Shown here in pieces: positions 37,861-49,499 of a stretch of 52,835 nt of DNA (the stretch's first letter is position 1; each line of letters starts with the position of its first letter). Source of the DNA: Scedosporium boydii (Eukaryota > Ascomycota > Sordariomycetes > Microascales > Microascaceae); the NCBI GenBank assembly GCA_002221725.1, contig NJFT01000264.1, positions 1 to 52,835 on the forward strand, written 5' to 3'. The notes beneath the pieces are model-generated. The model was not told where the DNA came from and searched no databases. It saw only the letters and a program-made list of their open reading frames with translations. The position numbers and the translations under genes are program-made.

Positions 37861-39960
37861 GAAGTAAAGCAAAAGCGTCTGCGGGCCTTCGCTATGTGGT
37901 AAGCCGGAGATTGGTCTTCACGTCCGTCTTGGCGAGCGGATCCTCTCCACTTCAAGCAGGCTGTCTGTCCTGAACTACCCATTACCGTCCCGAAATAGGC
38001 CCTTGGAATTGAGGGGGGAGTTTGCTTGTCGTGGTTTCCACGGTTTCCACGGCACTTGGCGAAGGCTTCCACGGTGCCGGTCTTTTCTTGGCTTAATGAG
38101 GCTTCACGGCGCTTGACGTTCTAGAATGTATCTCCTGAAAGAGCTTCACTAGAAGGTAAAAGCCTACCTGATAGGGCATGTCGATCATTGTTCAGTAGAA
38201 AGAATCTAGAATCAGATCCTTGCCATGAGCCTGCCCATCCCGGCCTAGGCGAACGTCTCGACTGAACGAAAGCGGCAGGTTTTCGCTTAGCTCAACCTTC
38301 TGCCTATCTCCTTCGAACGTGAAAAGACAACTGAGAACGGCGTGTATGCTCACGAGATTTGAGAGTTTGGACCATATTCGACTGCACTAGATTTCGGTCC
38401 TGGAGCGACTCTAGCCTCCCGACTACTGCCTCCCTGGCTCACCGAGTTCTCGTATAGGCAAGTCGGCTGAAACGAGCGGTGGGAAGGACGCTGTGGAGTC
38501 TTTACAATAGAGTTCGCTAGGAACAGGAGACACAACGAGAAGGAGTTAAAGGAAAAAAAGGGAAAAAAAGGCATTGGTGGGTTCGAAACTAGTTATGCTG
38601 ATAATTTCCTTTGGAAGTATAAACGGGTTCGTGGGACAATGCGATTTTGCTTGGCGGGGCTCCTACTTTAACCCGCTTCTTTGAAAGGGGAGCAGGGGAG
38701 CTTCCCCTATTGCCCATCAACGAATTGGTGTTAATTATTAACCTTTCGGGGGAAAGGGAGTGTATCTGGGCAAAAAGACTCGAAGCAGAGAGTGATCTCC
38801 AAGAGGGATCTCGACGGTTCGTGGGCGCCACCAACCTCATCGACAATCTTCGATCGATCTCGTGGCAGACACGCTGTCAAGATCGACAAAAACTATGTTC
38901 TTTTCTTCTAGAATCGTGGCGGAAGCAAGTTCTCGCGCCAATGATGGTTTGCCATTCGTCGATCAAAAAGCATGACAGAGTTTCACGCGAGCCTGGGTTC
39001 ACGCTTCATCAATGTAAGTTCTCTCATGATACAGTTTCCTTGCCAAACCCTCGATTGCATCCAAAGTGTATCACGGCTATCAATCACCTTCCCCTTCTAT
39101 CTGGTGGCACTCAGCACAACTTTTATCCTTTGCCTTCAGACGGGAGAATAGTTCTCGAAGCTCGAAAGACGCAAGCCACAGATACAGGAGTGAAGTATCA
39201 TTCCCTCTTGATAACTAGCCATGTATCATCGACTAAGCCCACTAGATTCGGATGTGCCGCCGAGAATGTCTCAGGAACGGCCTTCCTAGACTGAACTGGC
39301 CTCTCTCTCTCCGCACAAAGAATTAGGGGTTAAACTATAATACCCTTTTGCTGTGAACCCCATCTCGTGACCAAGATCTTGGCTTTAACCTTGTATGGAG
39401 TGCAAACTTCCCCGGGAAAGTATAACCCCGGCAGGCCGATTCTAGGTTTTATGTCGGATATTCAACTCTAATATCTGCTGTCGGAGCCCGCCGCCAAAGG
39501 GGCCGGAGCCGGCCGACACTCCCCCCGTGTTCGGTGAAGAGTGGTCTTGCTTAGGACTCCGACGGAGACGGGGCGGGTTGCTAACTTTTTTGCTGCGCGA
39601 GTGTGTATGTGGTTAGATCTGACGGGGGTAATGTGGGATGAGGAGTTTAGTAAAAAGAGCAAACTTTGTATTATACAATATGTTTTTTTGTTTCTATGGA
39701 AAAAGTCTATGATGCTGGTAGAAATCCTCGAGAGTGGGACAGATTGTGTCTATGGTCTATGATTTTCAGGAAAATTTTCAAACATTAAAGGGGTGGCGGC
39801 GGCGGGAAAAGACCGAGGGCACGCGAGTGGTCGGCTATATGTTCGAAAACGCTGGATGGCGAGAGAAGACTTCGTGGAATGGAGTGGGTTGTGTACAGGG
39901 CATATCTGAAAATGCCAATGGAAGGGAAAAGGGATTGTGCGGAAGACGAAGGCCCAGAGA

Positions 39961-40890
39961 TCAGGACTTGCTCTTCTTCTTGCCAATCTTCCACCCCCAA
40001 CCCCTCAGAATCTTGACAACCTTTGGGGTCACAGCAGCCGTTAGGGGTACCCGGAGGAAGATGAGACTCTTGTGAATAGCATAAGCGAGAGCCAGTTGGG
40101 TAGCAAGACCTAAGGCAAAAGGGTGCCGTTAGCAACATCTTCAAGTGTCTCGGGATAAAGGACAGAAACTAATCGAAACATACTCGCTTGCACCTGGTAT
40201 GCCTCTTGCGCTGATTTCACTCCAAAATCATCCTCTGCAGCTCCGTCTGTGGGCTGACCCCTTAGCTTCGCGTAGGCACTCTTCGTCCATTCGCGAGAGG
40301 TATGGTAGGCCGACTTCACGGGCTCAGGGATGACCTGGCCCAAGTTATGGACGACGCTGTGCTCAATCTCACCTGATTTTAAGTGTTAGCATGTTTGAGC
40401 TAGTATGTCGGCATGCAACCTGGGGCCTCGAGGTGTGGGGAGCTAGGGAACAGTCGTAATTCTTACCAATCTTTTCAGGACCGGCGACCCTGACCAGCAG
40501 GAAGCAGAACGGAAAGTCCAGAGCGCTGAGTCCAAGGTACACAGCTACAGTGACCCATCCGTATTCCTTCGTGAGCTTCTTCAACCTCGCGCCAAGCGTC
40601 TGGGGTTCCGCATCTGACTTGGGAGCCTCCTTAGAGCTCCGGAAGCGACCTGATGTGCTGCTAAATGGCCGCCGAGGGCGCTGAGCGAATGGTCGCAACC
40701 TAGGGTTTGGGGTCGTACGGGTGGTCTGGCGAGACGCTGAGCGGAGACCGGTATTTATTTGCTGGTATATTTGAGTCGAGACAGAGCGGTGGGCCGTCGG
40801 GAATGTCATCCGCAGCACCGGCTTGCTCTGCTGGAAGCCTGTCGTCCGAGCTATTTGGAATAGCCGGAGCGGGTTGAGTTGCTGCGACAT
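39961..40890 (-). CDS. DUF1279 (FAM210/Nat2-like) mitochondrial membrane protein, 253 aa
   Basis: Three exons: 40890-40467, 40372-40184 and 40109-39961. Introns of 94 and 74 bp have donors GTAAGA and GTATGT, and both contain a GCTAAC branch site. The first ~75 residues are Arg/Ser/Thr/Gln-rich without acidic residues and end RRPFSSTSGRF, typical of a mitochondrial leader. The DUF1279 domain starts at KKLTKEYGWVTVAVYLGLSALDFPFCFLLV (one membrane segment, here quoted in two overlapping parts: KKLTKEYGWVTVAVYL and LGLSALDFPFCFLLV). It ends with a second hydrophobic stretch (SLATQLALAYAIHKSLIF), VPLTAAVTPKVVKILRGWGW and a basic tail. Human FAM210A/B and yeast Nat2 share this domain; Nat2 was once described as an acetyltransferase, but the domain gives no sign of that. 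Likely an inner-membrane protein. It is divergent from dynactin p25. Confidence 0.9.
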
Positions 40891-41447
40891 CGTGGAGGCC
40901 GACTAGATTATTCGCCGGGAGTGTTCGAGAGACGTCGACTGTACACGGATCCCGGATGTTGTCGGTCAAACGAGCTGTCAGACCTAAGAAGCGATGGGAT
41001 TATCGCGGGGTGTTGGGAAGCTCCGATATGGTTCGGAGCTCTCAGGACCTCGTTAGGGACTCGGAAGAGGCTCTCTTTCTTCCGGGATATAGAGCAATAG
41101 ATGTGCACTTCAATGCAGGAGAGCATTGAGTGCAATGACCTGAGGCTTGCGTGAGGAGGCGGCGATCGCAAAACGATGTCGGCTTCTGGGCTGATCTCGG
41201 ATGTAAGCAAATTTAGCAGGTGATGATAATCCGCATGTCAGAAGTGGTGGCGTGAATATGTGGCGCGAGCTCACGTGGGATGTGGCTTGCCTGTACCTGC
41301 ATTTCGCCCATGATGCTGCGTTTGTTAAGGTCCCCTGTATTCTAAGCTCTGAACGCCAATACTCTGTGCCTGCCCGATGCAGGTTGCGACGAGGCATTCT
41401 CTCCGAACCTGCCAATTGGCATTGCACCTTTAATATCGCCAACTAAA
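40891..41447. promoter_or_regulatory. Shared divergent promoter of the DUF1279 gene and dynactin p25
   Basis: Only 557 bp separate the two start codons, which point away from each other, so both promoters and 5' UTRs must lie here. I see no clear TATA box on either side. Confidence 0.6.
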
Positions 41448-42216
41448 ATGTCGAGACGTCCTGCGAAAGGCGAGTACATCGAGACGGTCAGTTTTGTATC
41501 CTCTTCAGGTCCAGCCCCTACACCCCTGGAGTCTCCCAATTTGCTGTTAGTGAAGGTAGGAACCCTGCGCTGACCGCTTTGGATCATTAGGATACCGGCA
41601 ACAAAGTTGCTCGGAAAGCCATTCTCGTCGGTACTCAAAATATCATGCTTGGAGGAAAGTCAGTCATCCAGCCGGAAGCCATGATACGCGGCGATCTCGT
41701 GCGATCGCAACCGTCATCCTCCTCGGGTCAAGGGTCGTCTGGAAGCTCAACGTCGGTCGCTATGGGTCGATATTGCTTCTTAAGTCGGGGTTCATTGCTT
41801 CGACCTCCGGGCCGACTGTTTAAAGGGTATGGAACGAACAGTTGCACGGGATAAACTCTCGAGATCAGCAAGGGCTGACAAAGGCATGTTCGTGCAGGGT
41901 ATACAGTCATATGCCCCTCCGAATGGGAGACCATGTGTTTATTGGAGAGAAGACTGTCGTGCGGGCCGCCAGCATAGGCAGCCACGTCCATATCGGCCAT
42001 AACGTCGTTATAGGAGAGTTCGCGATTATCAAAGACTACGTCAAAGTCCTCGACAACGCGGTCGTCCCGCCGAATATGGTCATTCCGAGCTTTACCATAG
42101 TGGCCGGCCAGCCGGCACGTGTCATTGGGGAAGTGCCAGAGGGCGCCCACGAATCGTTTGAGCTTCGGGATCTCTACAAAACCGTGGGGAACCATGTCCC
42201 ACCTCCTGCACCGTGA
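41448..42216 (+). CDS. Dynactin subunit 5 (p25), 197 aa
   Basis: Three exons: 41448-41486 (13 codons), 41591-41826 and 41898-42216. Introns of 104 and 71 bp have donors GTCAGT and GTATGG, and acceptors TTAG and GCAG. The reading gives MSRRPAKGEYIET|DTGNKVARKAILVG, the signature p25 N-terminus, followed by NIMLGGKSVIQPEAMIRGDL. Imperfect hexapeptide repeats ([IV]G-rich turns such as SIGSHVHIGHNVVIGEF) form a left-handed beta helix. A Ser/Gly-rich insertion (QPSSSSGQGSSGSSTS) sits in the loop after LVRS. p25 is part of the dynactin pointed-end complex with Arp11, p62 and p27; in filamentous fungi it is needed for dynein-driven early endosome movement. The tiny first exon and internal stops in intron 2 hide the gene from single-frame scans. 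Confidence 0.94.
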
Positions 42217-42993
42217 TCGGATGATCCTGGACAGGCCCTCCTACGCTCCTATCCGTCTTCCCCCCCTTTCTTTCTCTCAAGCCTCAGTTGCGCATGGCGA
42301 ACGGTTCGAGCCGAATACTCATCCGACGTAAGTCCTTGAGCGCAGTCTATGGAGCTGGCGGACCATTCTCTCGGCCAAGTGCCGTAATGCTCCCATTTCA
42401 ACGTCTACTCAGAGCACGACTCGAAGAGCTGCGAGCTCCGAGGCCATGACGACCTTGGCTCGTTAGATGAAGGGGGAAAAAAACCGACCACCGTATTTCC
42501 CAAGTCTCTGATCGAGAGTTATGTGTAAAAGTTTGCGCCGGAAGTTTCAACAGCAGGGAACCCTTGGGATCTTTGGGAGTCACTCATCAAGAATGCTTGA
42601 ACTCCTGGGATCCCAAAATATAGTACCGCTGGGTCCGAGAGGCAGAATCGACGAGAACCACCAATTTCCCACCCCGACCCTTTACGAAGAATTTTCCACT
42701 TCTAGAGCCTTTTTCCTCTCCTTTTCGAGACCGGCGGACACATGAGGTAATTAGTATTGACTGCTTCTTCCGCGGTAGGCTCCTCGCGAGAAGGCGCAAT
42801 ACATAGATACCCAAGGTACCGAGGCACGAGGCTGCGATTTTAACAACACGACATGAATAAACAATTTAACCTCTGACTATCATAAAAACATTGGAAAATG
42901 TAACTCAGCCGCAACCAAGGAAAACCCTCATCAGTGACCAGCCCCCCCTTCCCATCAGAGCAAATCGCACCGTCCTGACTCGCAGACTGCAGT
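42217..42993. other. Intergenic, convergent 3' flanks
   Basis: It lies between the ends of dynactin p25 (plus) and the second NmrA-like gene (minus). No coding region or repeat is seen. Confidence 0.7.
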
Positions 42994-44217
42994 CTAAGAG
43001 GCGAAGTGATCCTTCCAGAATTGCTTGACAGTCAACAGCTTCGTCTCGTCTCCCTGCTTCCCCTGCGCCTCGGCAGCAAGTCTCTTCAACTGAGCGGCGG
43101 GCTCAACATCATTGGGGGTCCCGAAATAATGACCACCGCTCGCCTGGGAAAAGCCAAAGACATGCTTGACTGTTTCGAGGGCCTTGACGCCGTAGGTCTC
43201 TAGGTCGTCCACGCTGCTCATGAAAACATATCGAGCTTTCTTCCCGGTGACTTGTGGGTTATGTCAGCAGCTGCTTCGCCATGTAAATAGAAGCATGGGG
43301 AAAGGGATCGCGGCTTGCTTACCCTCCTGAAAGTCTTTGGTAACTTGATCTGAGGTAATGGACTGGCTGAATCCCTGGATGAATCGACCATTATACTTGA
43401 CAGGGTCAAGCAGAACTCCGTGGACTAAATCGCCATAATCGGCCTCAATGGCAATGTAAGGCACGTGCTCGGTACCTCCCCAGTGAGGAGTCGCGAGAGT
43501 CAAGTATCCCTCCTCATCGGGGGTATAGGGGAATCCGCGGAATATGGCAGCGAGGTCTTCGATGAGGAAGTTCTCCATGTAGTTGCCGGGACTGACGATG
43601 GTGGTGGTTTCGAAGGCGGACTTTGAGCTGGCGTAGTTTCCGATTGCATTCTTCCCTAGAATGAAAGCCTTGTGTGAGCTGGAATGATTGAGATCTTGAT
43701 GGGAGAGTGAGAGAGGGGAACTTACTGTCGAAAGGAGGCGCTGGGTACTTGTCCCCGGTTACTTCAGTGGCGGAGGCCATGCCGCTGTAGACAATGTGCT
43801 TCACGCCAGCATCGGCGGCCGCGTCGAGGATGATTTTGCCAATGCCAACCTCAGTAAGACCACCAGGCTGATCGAGAGCCTACCCAAAGAATCCTCATGT
43901 AAGTCAAAAGGTCCCTAGAAGATAATTTCCACACTCTACTTGCCCAGTTTACCACTTACAGGATCATCTCCGTTCGTATTAACAAACGCTCCCCAGCTCC
44001 CCTCAAAAGCAGCAAGCATCTGCTCTCTGTCCGTACCATCGGCCTTGACGACTTCGGCGCCGGCTGCCGCGAGGGCTTTGGCCGAGTCGCTGTCCGGGTT
44101 GCGGGTGATGGCGCGGACGCGGAAGGCGCCGGCTTTGTTTCGGAGGAGGGAGAGGGCGACGCTTCGGCCTTGGTTGCCGGTGGCGCCGTAGATGATTACA
44201 AGCTTGGGGGAGGACAT
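42994..44217 (-). CDS. NmrA-like family NAD(P)-binding protein, 333 aa
   Basis: Four exons: 44217-43960, 43879-43726, 43655-43323 and 43250-42994. Introns of 80, 70 and 72 bp start GTAAGT, GTAAGT and GTAAGC and end GTAG, CTAG and CAAG. The N-terminus is KLVIIYGATGNQGRSVA, the GxxGxxG nucleotide-binding turn of NmrA (PF05368). RAITRNPDSDSAKAL follows, where the Arg favours NADP contact. Further on are FVNTNGDD, KHIVYSGMASA and NYMENFL. The layout matches HSCARG/NmrA-type sensors, which bind NADP and often lack the catalytic Tyr of short-chain dehydrogenases. A regulatory or redox-sensing role is inferred; an enzyme cannot be excluded. It shares only the fold with the NmrA-like protein at 6958-8047. 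Confidence 0.9.
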
Positions 44218-44896
44218 TGCTGATGAAGGGGTATGTGTGTCAAGGCGGTGATTGTTTTTTTAGGTGAATCTGTGGCTTTCGGGGAGAATTCTGTTGACGG
44301 TTTCTTGCTGCTTGGGACTCTGTTCTTCCTAGATGATGATGGTGATTTCAATATCCCCTTCTCGACGGTATGGAGATATCTGCTTCCTTTTATCTACAGA
44401 CTACGAGTCTATCATGTCTCCCCATCTTCTTCGATCTTCCTGGTTCATCTCGAGCGTATTGTTGCGACTAGACGCCTCGTCATGCTTACCCGACCTGTTT
44501 TCTAATCGTGCAAGGTTGATGCCCATGTTGACGTATTCCAAACCATCGGATTATTGCGTACTCTAATCCATCAATAATGCCGTGCCTACGTGCCTCATCC
44601 CATTCCGTTTCCAAGCTTCTTCGTAGAGGGAAGAAAAAGGGTGCGGTTTTGCAGTGGTGGGAAATGATGATCATTAATCATGACGACGCTCCAATGTTTT
44701 GGGTCATGTCAGATACCATTCGATTTACTTCGTTCCTAGCGATTCGCTCTGTCAACATTGAATGGGTGAGCGTTTAAGCTCGCCAGGCGGTTTAACTGAT
44801 TAGTGATGCGTGCGTGTCGACTTGTCTTGGCAACCACCACACCACCATGAATCTGAACTCTTCAAACGCCAATAGCGTGCTCAAGTGTGCTAGCCA

Positions 44897-47800
44897 TACG
44901 AAGTAGAGTCGATGCCTGGTAATTCATTCAGCCACCATGTAGGTGGCAATTTCTCGACTTGATGGCGACATCGGCCAGAGAAGAGCCTTTGAAAATTACC
45001 AGAGGGCCCATTTGAGAGGAAAAACGTGCATATTCTAGCCTTGCCCTTGAGGAGGAAGATGCCGTTGCTATAGAGAAGTCAAGACCACTTCCATGCCCAT
45101 GCCCTCTCATCATGTCCCCTATTACTTACCGAAGTTGAAACACGAGAGACCCCCAGAACTATCAGAGCGCTCCTGAGATTGTTTATCATGACACAATCTA
45201 GCGCCATCGGCTCGGCAAGCAGGCCATAACCTCCTGCGCATTTCAGATATTTGCCATGTACTCCGTAGGGCAAGGGGCAAACATAACTCGAAACATGTCC
45301 CCAATCGTGGATCTTTTCTCTCGGAAAAAAAACGTGGAGACCAAGGTTCATAGGGCTGGTTTGTCGGGGACCAGAGCCGGTCCGTTCGCGATGTTTGCGC
45401 TCGGACACGGACTGAATAATAGCGGAGTGAGCAGCGAGCAGCAGCAAAACCCCTTTAATAAACTGAGTTTTCGGGCTAGAAACAATGAAACAAAACAATT
45501 GATCCTGTTGATCCGCAAGCAGGGACCCCCCGTCGCGGCGATGATCCGGGACACAGGCAGGGATGTTATCCGCATGCCACTGCAGCATCGGAAGCAAGCT
45601 GTGCTGTATTTCCCATCTGTTCATCTGAGCCCAAGCCATCGCAGCATACGAAGTAGCATCGTCTACGAGCCATCGTCTTGACTATATTAGTGCTGACATT
45701 GATGCGACGCGCAACACATTCCTTTGAAACTAGCAACATACCCACCTTTTGCCTTACGATTTAAAGCTGCGAAGAGGGAGGGAAACCTCCCGAGTTCACA
45801 GACCTTTGCTCGCATCCAAAAAGCCTGGTGGCCCACGGGAAAGGGCTCATGCTTCATTGCGTCCGTAGGGCACACCAGCAAAGGACGACAAGAACGTGCG
45901 CGTTTCAGACTTGCATCCGCCTTTAGAGTGCAGTCCTGCGAGCTGCCCCTGTTGGCTTTCCTAACCGTCTCGAGCACGGGAAAATAGACGAAGCCATGAA
46001 TTGGAGCGCATGTTTGCGTCACAGTGCTCCCTGTGTATCTTGCAGAGTGGACAATAGGAAATGGGATGAACTTGCGAAGTACGACGCTTGCCCATCTGTA
46101 CAGAATTACTGTTTCGTAAAACAAGCCGGATGCACGCAAATGGTTGGCAGCTTCTAAGGAAGGAGAGAGAGCTCTGGCAACAACCAAAAAAAAAAACCTT
46201 GCTTCTATCTCGTCCTCCCTCCGAGTTTTTCCTTCCCCTGCCCTCGCTTACAACCTCCGGGGAGAGCTGCCGGCTGGTAGGAGCAGTAGCCGCGCTTCGT
46301 CCTTCTCGTCGTCCAAGGTACTTCGTAATCGAGGGCTCTTGCCAGAAACACGCAAGATTCCAGGTGCATTGTAGCATCGCAACGTCGTAGCTATGGAATC
46401 TACGAAGTACCTCGGTAAAAGTGTACAAAAAGCTGCATCAATCGACATGGGGTTGACGAAGTGTCAAAAGCGCGGGAGGGAGGAGCTGCCAGAATCAAAT
46501 CTGGCACTTACTTCGTACCTGCCCAAAGGGACAAGCGGTTAGAAATTGTAGCCTGTAACTCGTAAATTAAGTCTTACCCCGCCGTTGCGTCGGATTTGGC
46601 AGGTCGCAGTATGGATTCTTCTCTTCCTGGGCCTGCTATTCTTTGCCGTTTCCTTCGTACGCCCTGCACTGACTGCACTCCCCTCGCCAACTTGTTCTGC
46701 CGACGCCCAATATTGCGCTTGAACTTCTTGGCAGTTGGAGGCTTACATAGACTTGCAGATATGGTCACCTGAACACTGCCGTGTCCGACGCCGCATCTTC
46801 CGTAACTGATTGATGCCAGACCGAAAATGGACTCCGGACAACACGTGTGTCAATGCAGCGAAGTGCAGCGCGTTGGTGGCTGCCTATCTGAGAAAGAGCA
46901 ATGTGGCGGAGTCGCGCTTTCTTTCCGCTAAGTTAAAGGGCCAGAGTCATGCACCTTACCAATAATGCCAAGGTCCCAAGACGACGCAGTCTGCGCCAGT
47001 CAGTCGAGATGAATCCATCGAGTCTGGTCAGTCCTGTTCTGGTTGCGCCGGATCCGCGCGCTAGACCGGAGGTACTCGTGGTGTACTCCGCCTCAGAAGC
47101 CCGCGGTGGCCAGAAACAGGAAAAGTGCCAAGCGGTCAGGCGCCCATTACGAATCCTTGACTTTCTCAAACCAACAGGACATCCGCAATATCCGCCGAAG
47201 AGGGCCAGGGTGGCAGAGCCAAGACTACTGAAGCAAATGCGTCCTTTGTGTGTGGTGTGCAGTAATAATATCCATCGCCTCTAGGACACACACCATCGGA
47301 CTAAGCGTTGTCCTGACCCGAGACGGACATCTAGAAATCACGGGCGTTGGCGGCCTGGTGGGTACAACATCAATGCGCCCGATAAGTGTGTCTGCAAGAG
47401 CCAAGGCATCTTCTGGGTTGTTTCTAGGCTGAAAGCCAACACCTCTTCCAAAGTCCGGATTGCGGGGCAATCGAGGCGGTGCTCAATGCATTTTCAATGT
47501 TTGCTCCATGCTTGAGAATCATCCTGGTCTGTATGACCCGGACTGGTGGGATTTGAGGGACGAACTCCCACGACCCGGACCCGAGGGAGAGGAAGGGCCT
47601 ATTAGGATCCTGTGCCGGCGATCCGGCTGGAAAAAAACAGAACCAACAGAACAGAACGACCAACTCAAATCCTCTGGGATGGGAGAATTGTATCATACGC
47701 CACTTGAAATTTCCAAAAAGGAGGTGGGAACTTAATACCTTGAAAAACGCCTCCCTCTACGAAGTACATACACCTTCCGTTTCCGAACGCCGAACTGCGT

Positions 47801-48163
47801 CGAGAAGCAGGCCGCCGTTCATCAAAGACGAGAGACCGTTGCGTTGATGCGACGAAGTCTGCAGTAGCCAGAATCCACCACGCTAATTTCGGAGTTGGCC
47901 CCCGTAGCCGCGCAAGGGTGTAAAGCAAAACGTGAAGTCGTCCCAATGAGAGCACCTCAAACTCCTCAGTCTTACTTCACTCATTCGGAGTATTACGAAG
48001 CAAAATACTCCCGTACTCTCAAATCATTGCTCTTCCTCAAGTTACATAAAACCTTCTTAAAGTAGAGATACTTATAAAGTACCTGAAACTCGGTAAAACA
48101 GCGTTGGTACAAAGAAGTCGCTTAATGGTAGGGAGGAACGCACAACTTTCAAAGTACTTCGTA
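44897..48163. repeat. Cluster of the dispersed 9-mer TACTTCGTA/TACGAAGTA
   Basis: Exact copies start at 44897, 45647, 46319, 46401, 46509, 47758 and 48155; near-matches with one change lie at 44739, 47994, 49530 and 50950 (approximate). Other exact copies in the window start at 6495, 6599, 12297, 14883, 36974 and 37858. All are intergenic. The word is a near-palindrome (TAC-NNN-GTA), and at 48153 it is extended to AAAGTAC-TTC-GTACTTT. Confidence 0.8.
46316..46412. repeat. 97-bp unit bounded by 12-bp perfect inverted repeats
   Basis: The left end AGGTACTTCGTA (46316-46327) is exactly inverted at the right end (TACGAAGTACCT, 46401-46412). A third related copy, TACTTCGTACCT, lies at 46509-46520. 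No clear target-site duplication flanks the unit and nothing is encoded inside. Confidence 0.65.
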
Positions 48164-49475
48164 CTTTTCTGCTGACCGTTTCCAGGCCTCAGACATGGCA
48201 CTGAGAGACATTGGCACAAAACCCAACTCTCACAAAACCCTCCCCTCCACAAGAAAATAGTGGTGATACTAAACTCAAAAAAGCATCTACCAATGCAACC
48301 TTTTTTCAAAACAGGCACCACCGATAAGCTTCGCGAGGTAAGTTTCATTCGTATCCACATCTACTAGTACTCGCTCTCTATGATGAAATCTCCTTGCCCT
48401 CCTCTGTAACCTTCGTCGAAGCGTAATGAAGAGACATTTTTTAAGGAATTCTGTACTCTACTATCCTACCTGAAAAAAAAGCTCCTGCTTGAATGCCTTC
48501 CAGAATCCAAAATATCCAACGAGTTAAAACGATTTCTAACACTGCTTCGTCCTTCGTCGGTAGGACCTCCTGGGCTGTTCGTGCAGCAATCTCGAGCCTC
48601 GTTCGCTACAGTCTTTGTACCCTGCCTCCCTTGTTCTCGACTGCTCCCGATACGCCCCCTTCCATCCAATCTACAACTAGCAGTATCGGTATCGCCTTGT
48701 TAGTGAAGTCAGAAGAAGCGCGCCGAAATGATTAGAGCAGCCAATTTAGGGCCGCAATTCGCGGGACAACTAAAACAGATTGACTCTAGTCTCTCTTGCG
48801 GGGGTGCTTGACCCACCGGTGACATCGCAGATATCGCAAAGCCTACAGACGGAGTACACTACACTACGAAGCAGAGAGGGCCGACACCTCGGACTTGCAC
48901 CACCCTCGGACTCATGCACGCGAACAGACATACAGCTGCATTTTCTGGGATAAGGAGCTTATTAAGAGATTGAAGAGTTCTACTCAACCCATAGTCCATG
49001 CTTCGGAGCAGTTTCGGGCAACTAAGTCTTGACGATGGAAGCTTGCCCATGCCTCCCCTCTCTTCCTTTCCAACTTTCTTGCTTTGACCATGCCCCAGTG
49101 TAGTTTAGACAATTGCTTCTCAAACGGCAACGGGTTTTTCTAGTGGAAATCGCTGCTTGCCATTCCGTATCTGATGAAAAGCGATACCTAATTCCGTCCC
49201 CTATTCCTCATCTTCCGAATCTCGGCCAATTTCCAAATTACCGATGTTTTCCCAGATTCATGTCTGATATTTCAGGTTCCACGGGCCTCCGATTCAAGGT
49301 GTGTTGGATGCCGGAAGACCTCAATTACTTGGTTGGTGCGCCACACTCAGGCTCGCGGCTATGAGCGACAATGAGAGGCCCAACCATCCTTGTTTGGTCC
49401 ACCCGTTATTGCTGCCTTTCCTAATCCAGCATAGTGCTTGGGAGCCCCATGTTCCTGGCAACCCCGTGCCGAGAT

Positions 49476-49499
49476 GGAGGGATGGAGGGATGGAGGGGT
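49476..49499. repeat. Short GGAGGGAT tandem array
   Basis: Two perfect copies and one variant copy (GGAGGGGT) of the unit also found at 743-770. Confidence 0.85.

Larger units (their letters stand above)
33353..39960. other. Large gene-poor region, 6.6 kb
   Basis: No gene with conserved motifs could be built. Contents: a CCTAGAGAAC-type direct repeat near 34030-34065, an (AG)n microsatellite at 36295, TACTTCGTA copies at 36974-36982 and 37858-37866, an AT-rich patch at about 37680-37860, short TTTCCACGG repeats near 38033-38075, and a 215-codon open frame (38647-39294, plus) that starts at TTG and has no recognisable domain. Unrecognised short genes or non-coding RNAs remain possible. Confidence 0.5.

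Noticed and set aside
45079..45639. 186-codon ATG-started minus-strand frame ending near a GTAAGT
   Set aside because: No domain, atypical composition for the genes here, and no acceptor or second exon that makes sense; kept only as non-coding.
45687..46187. 166-codon minus-strand frame
   Set aside because: No recognisable family and scattered Cys/Arg content; most likely chance in a gene-free region.
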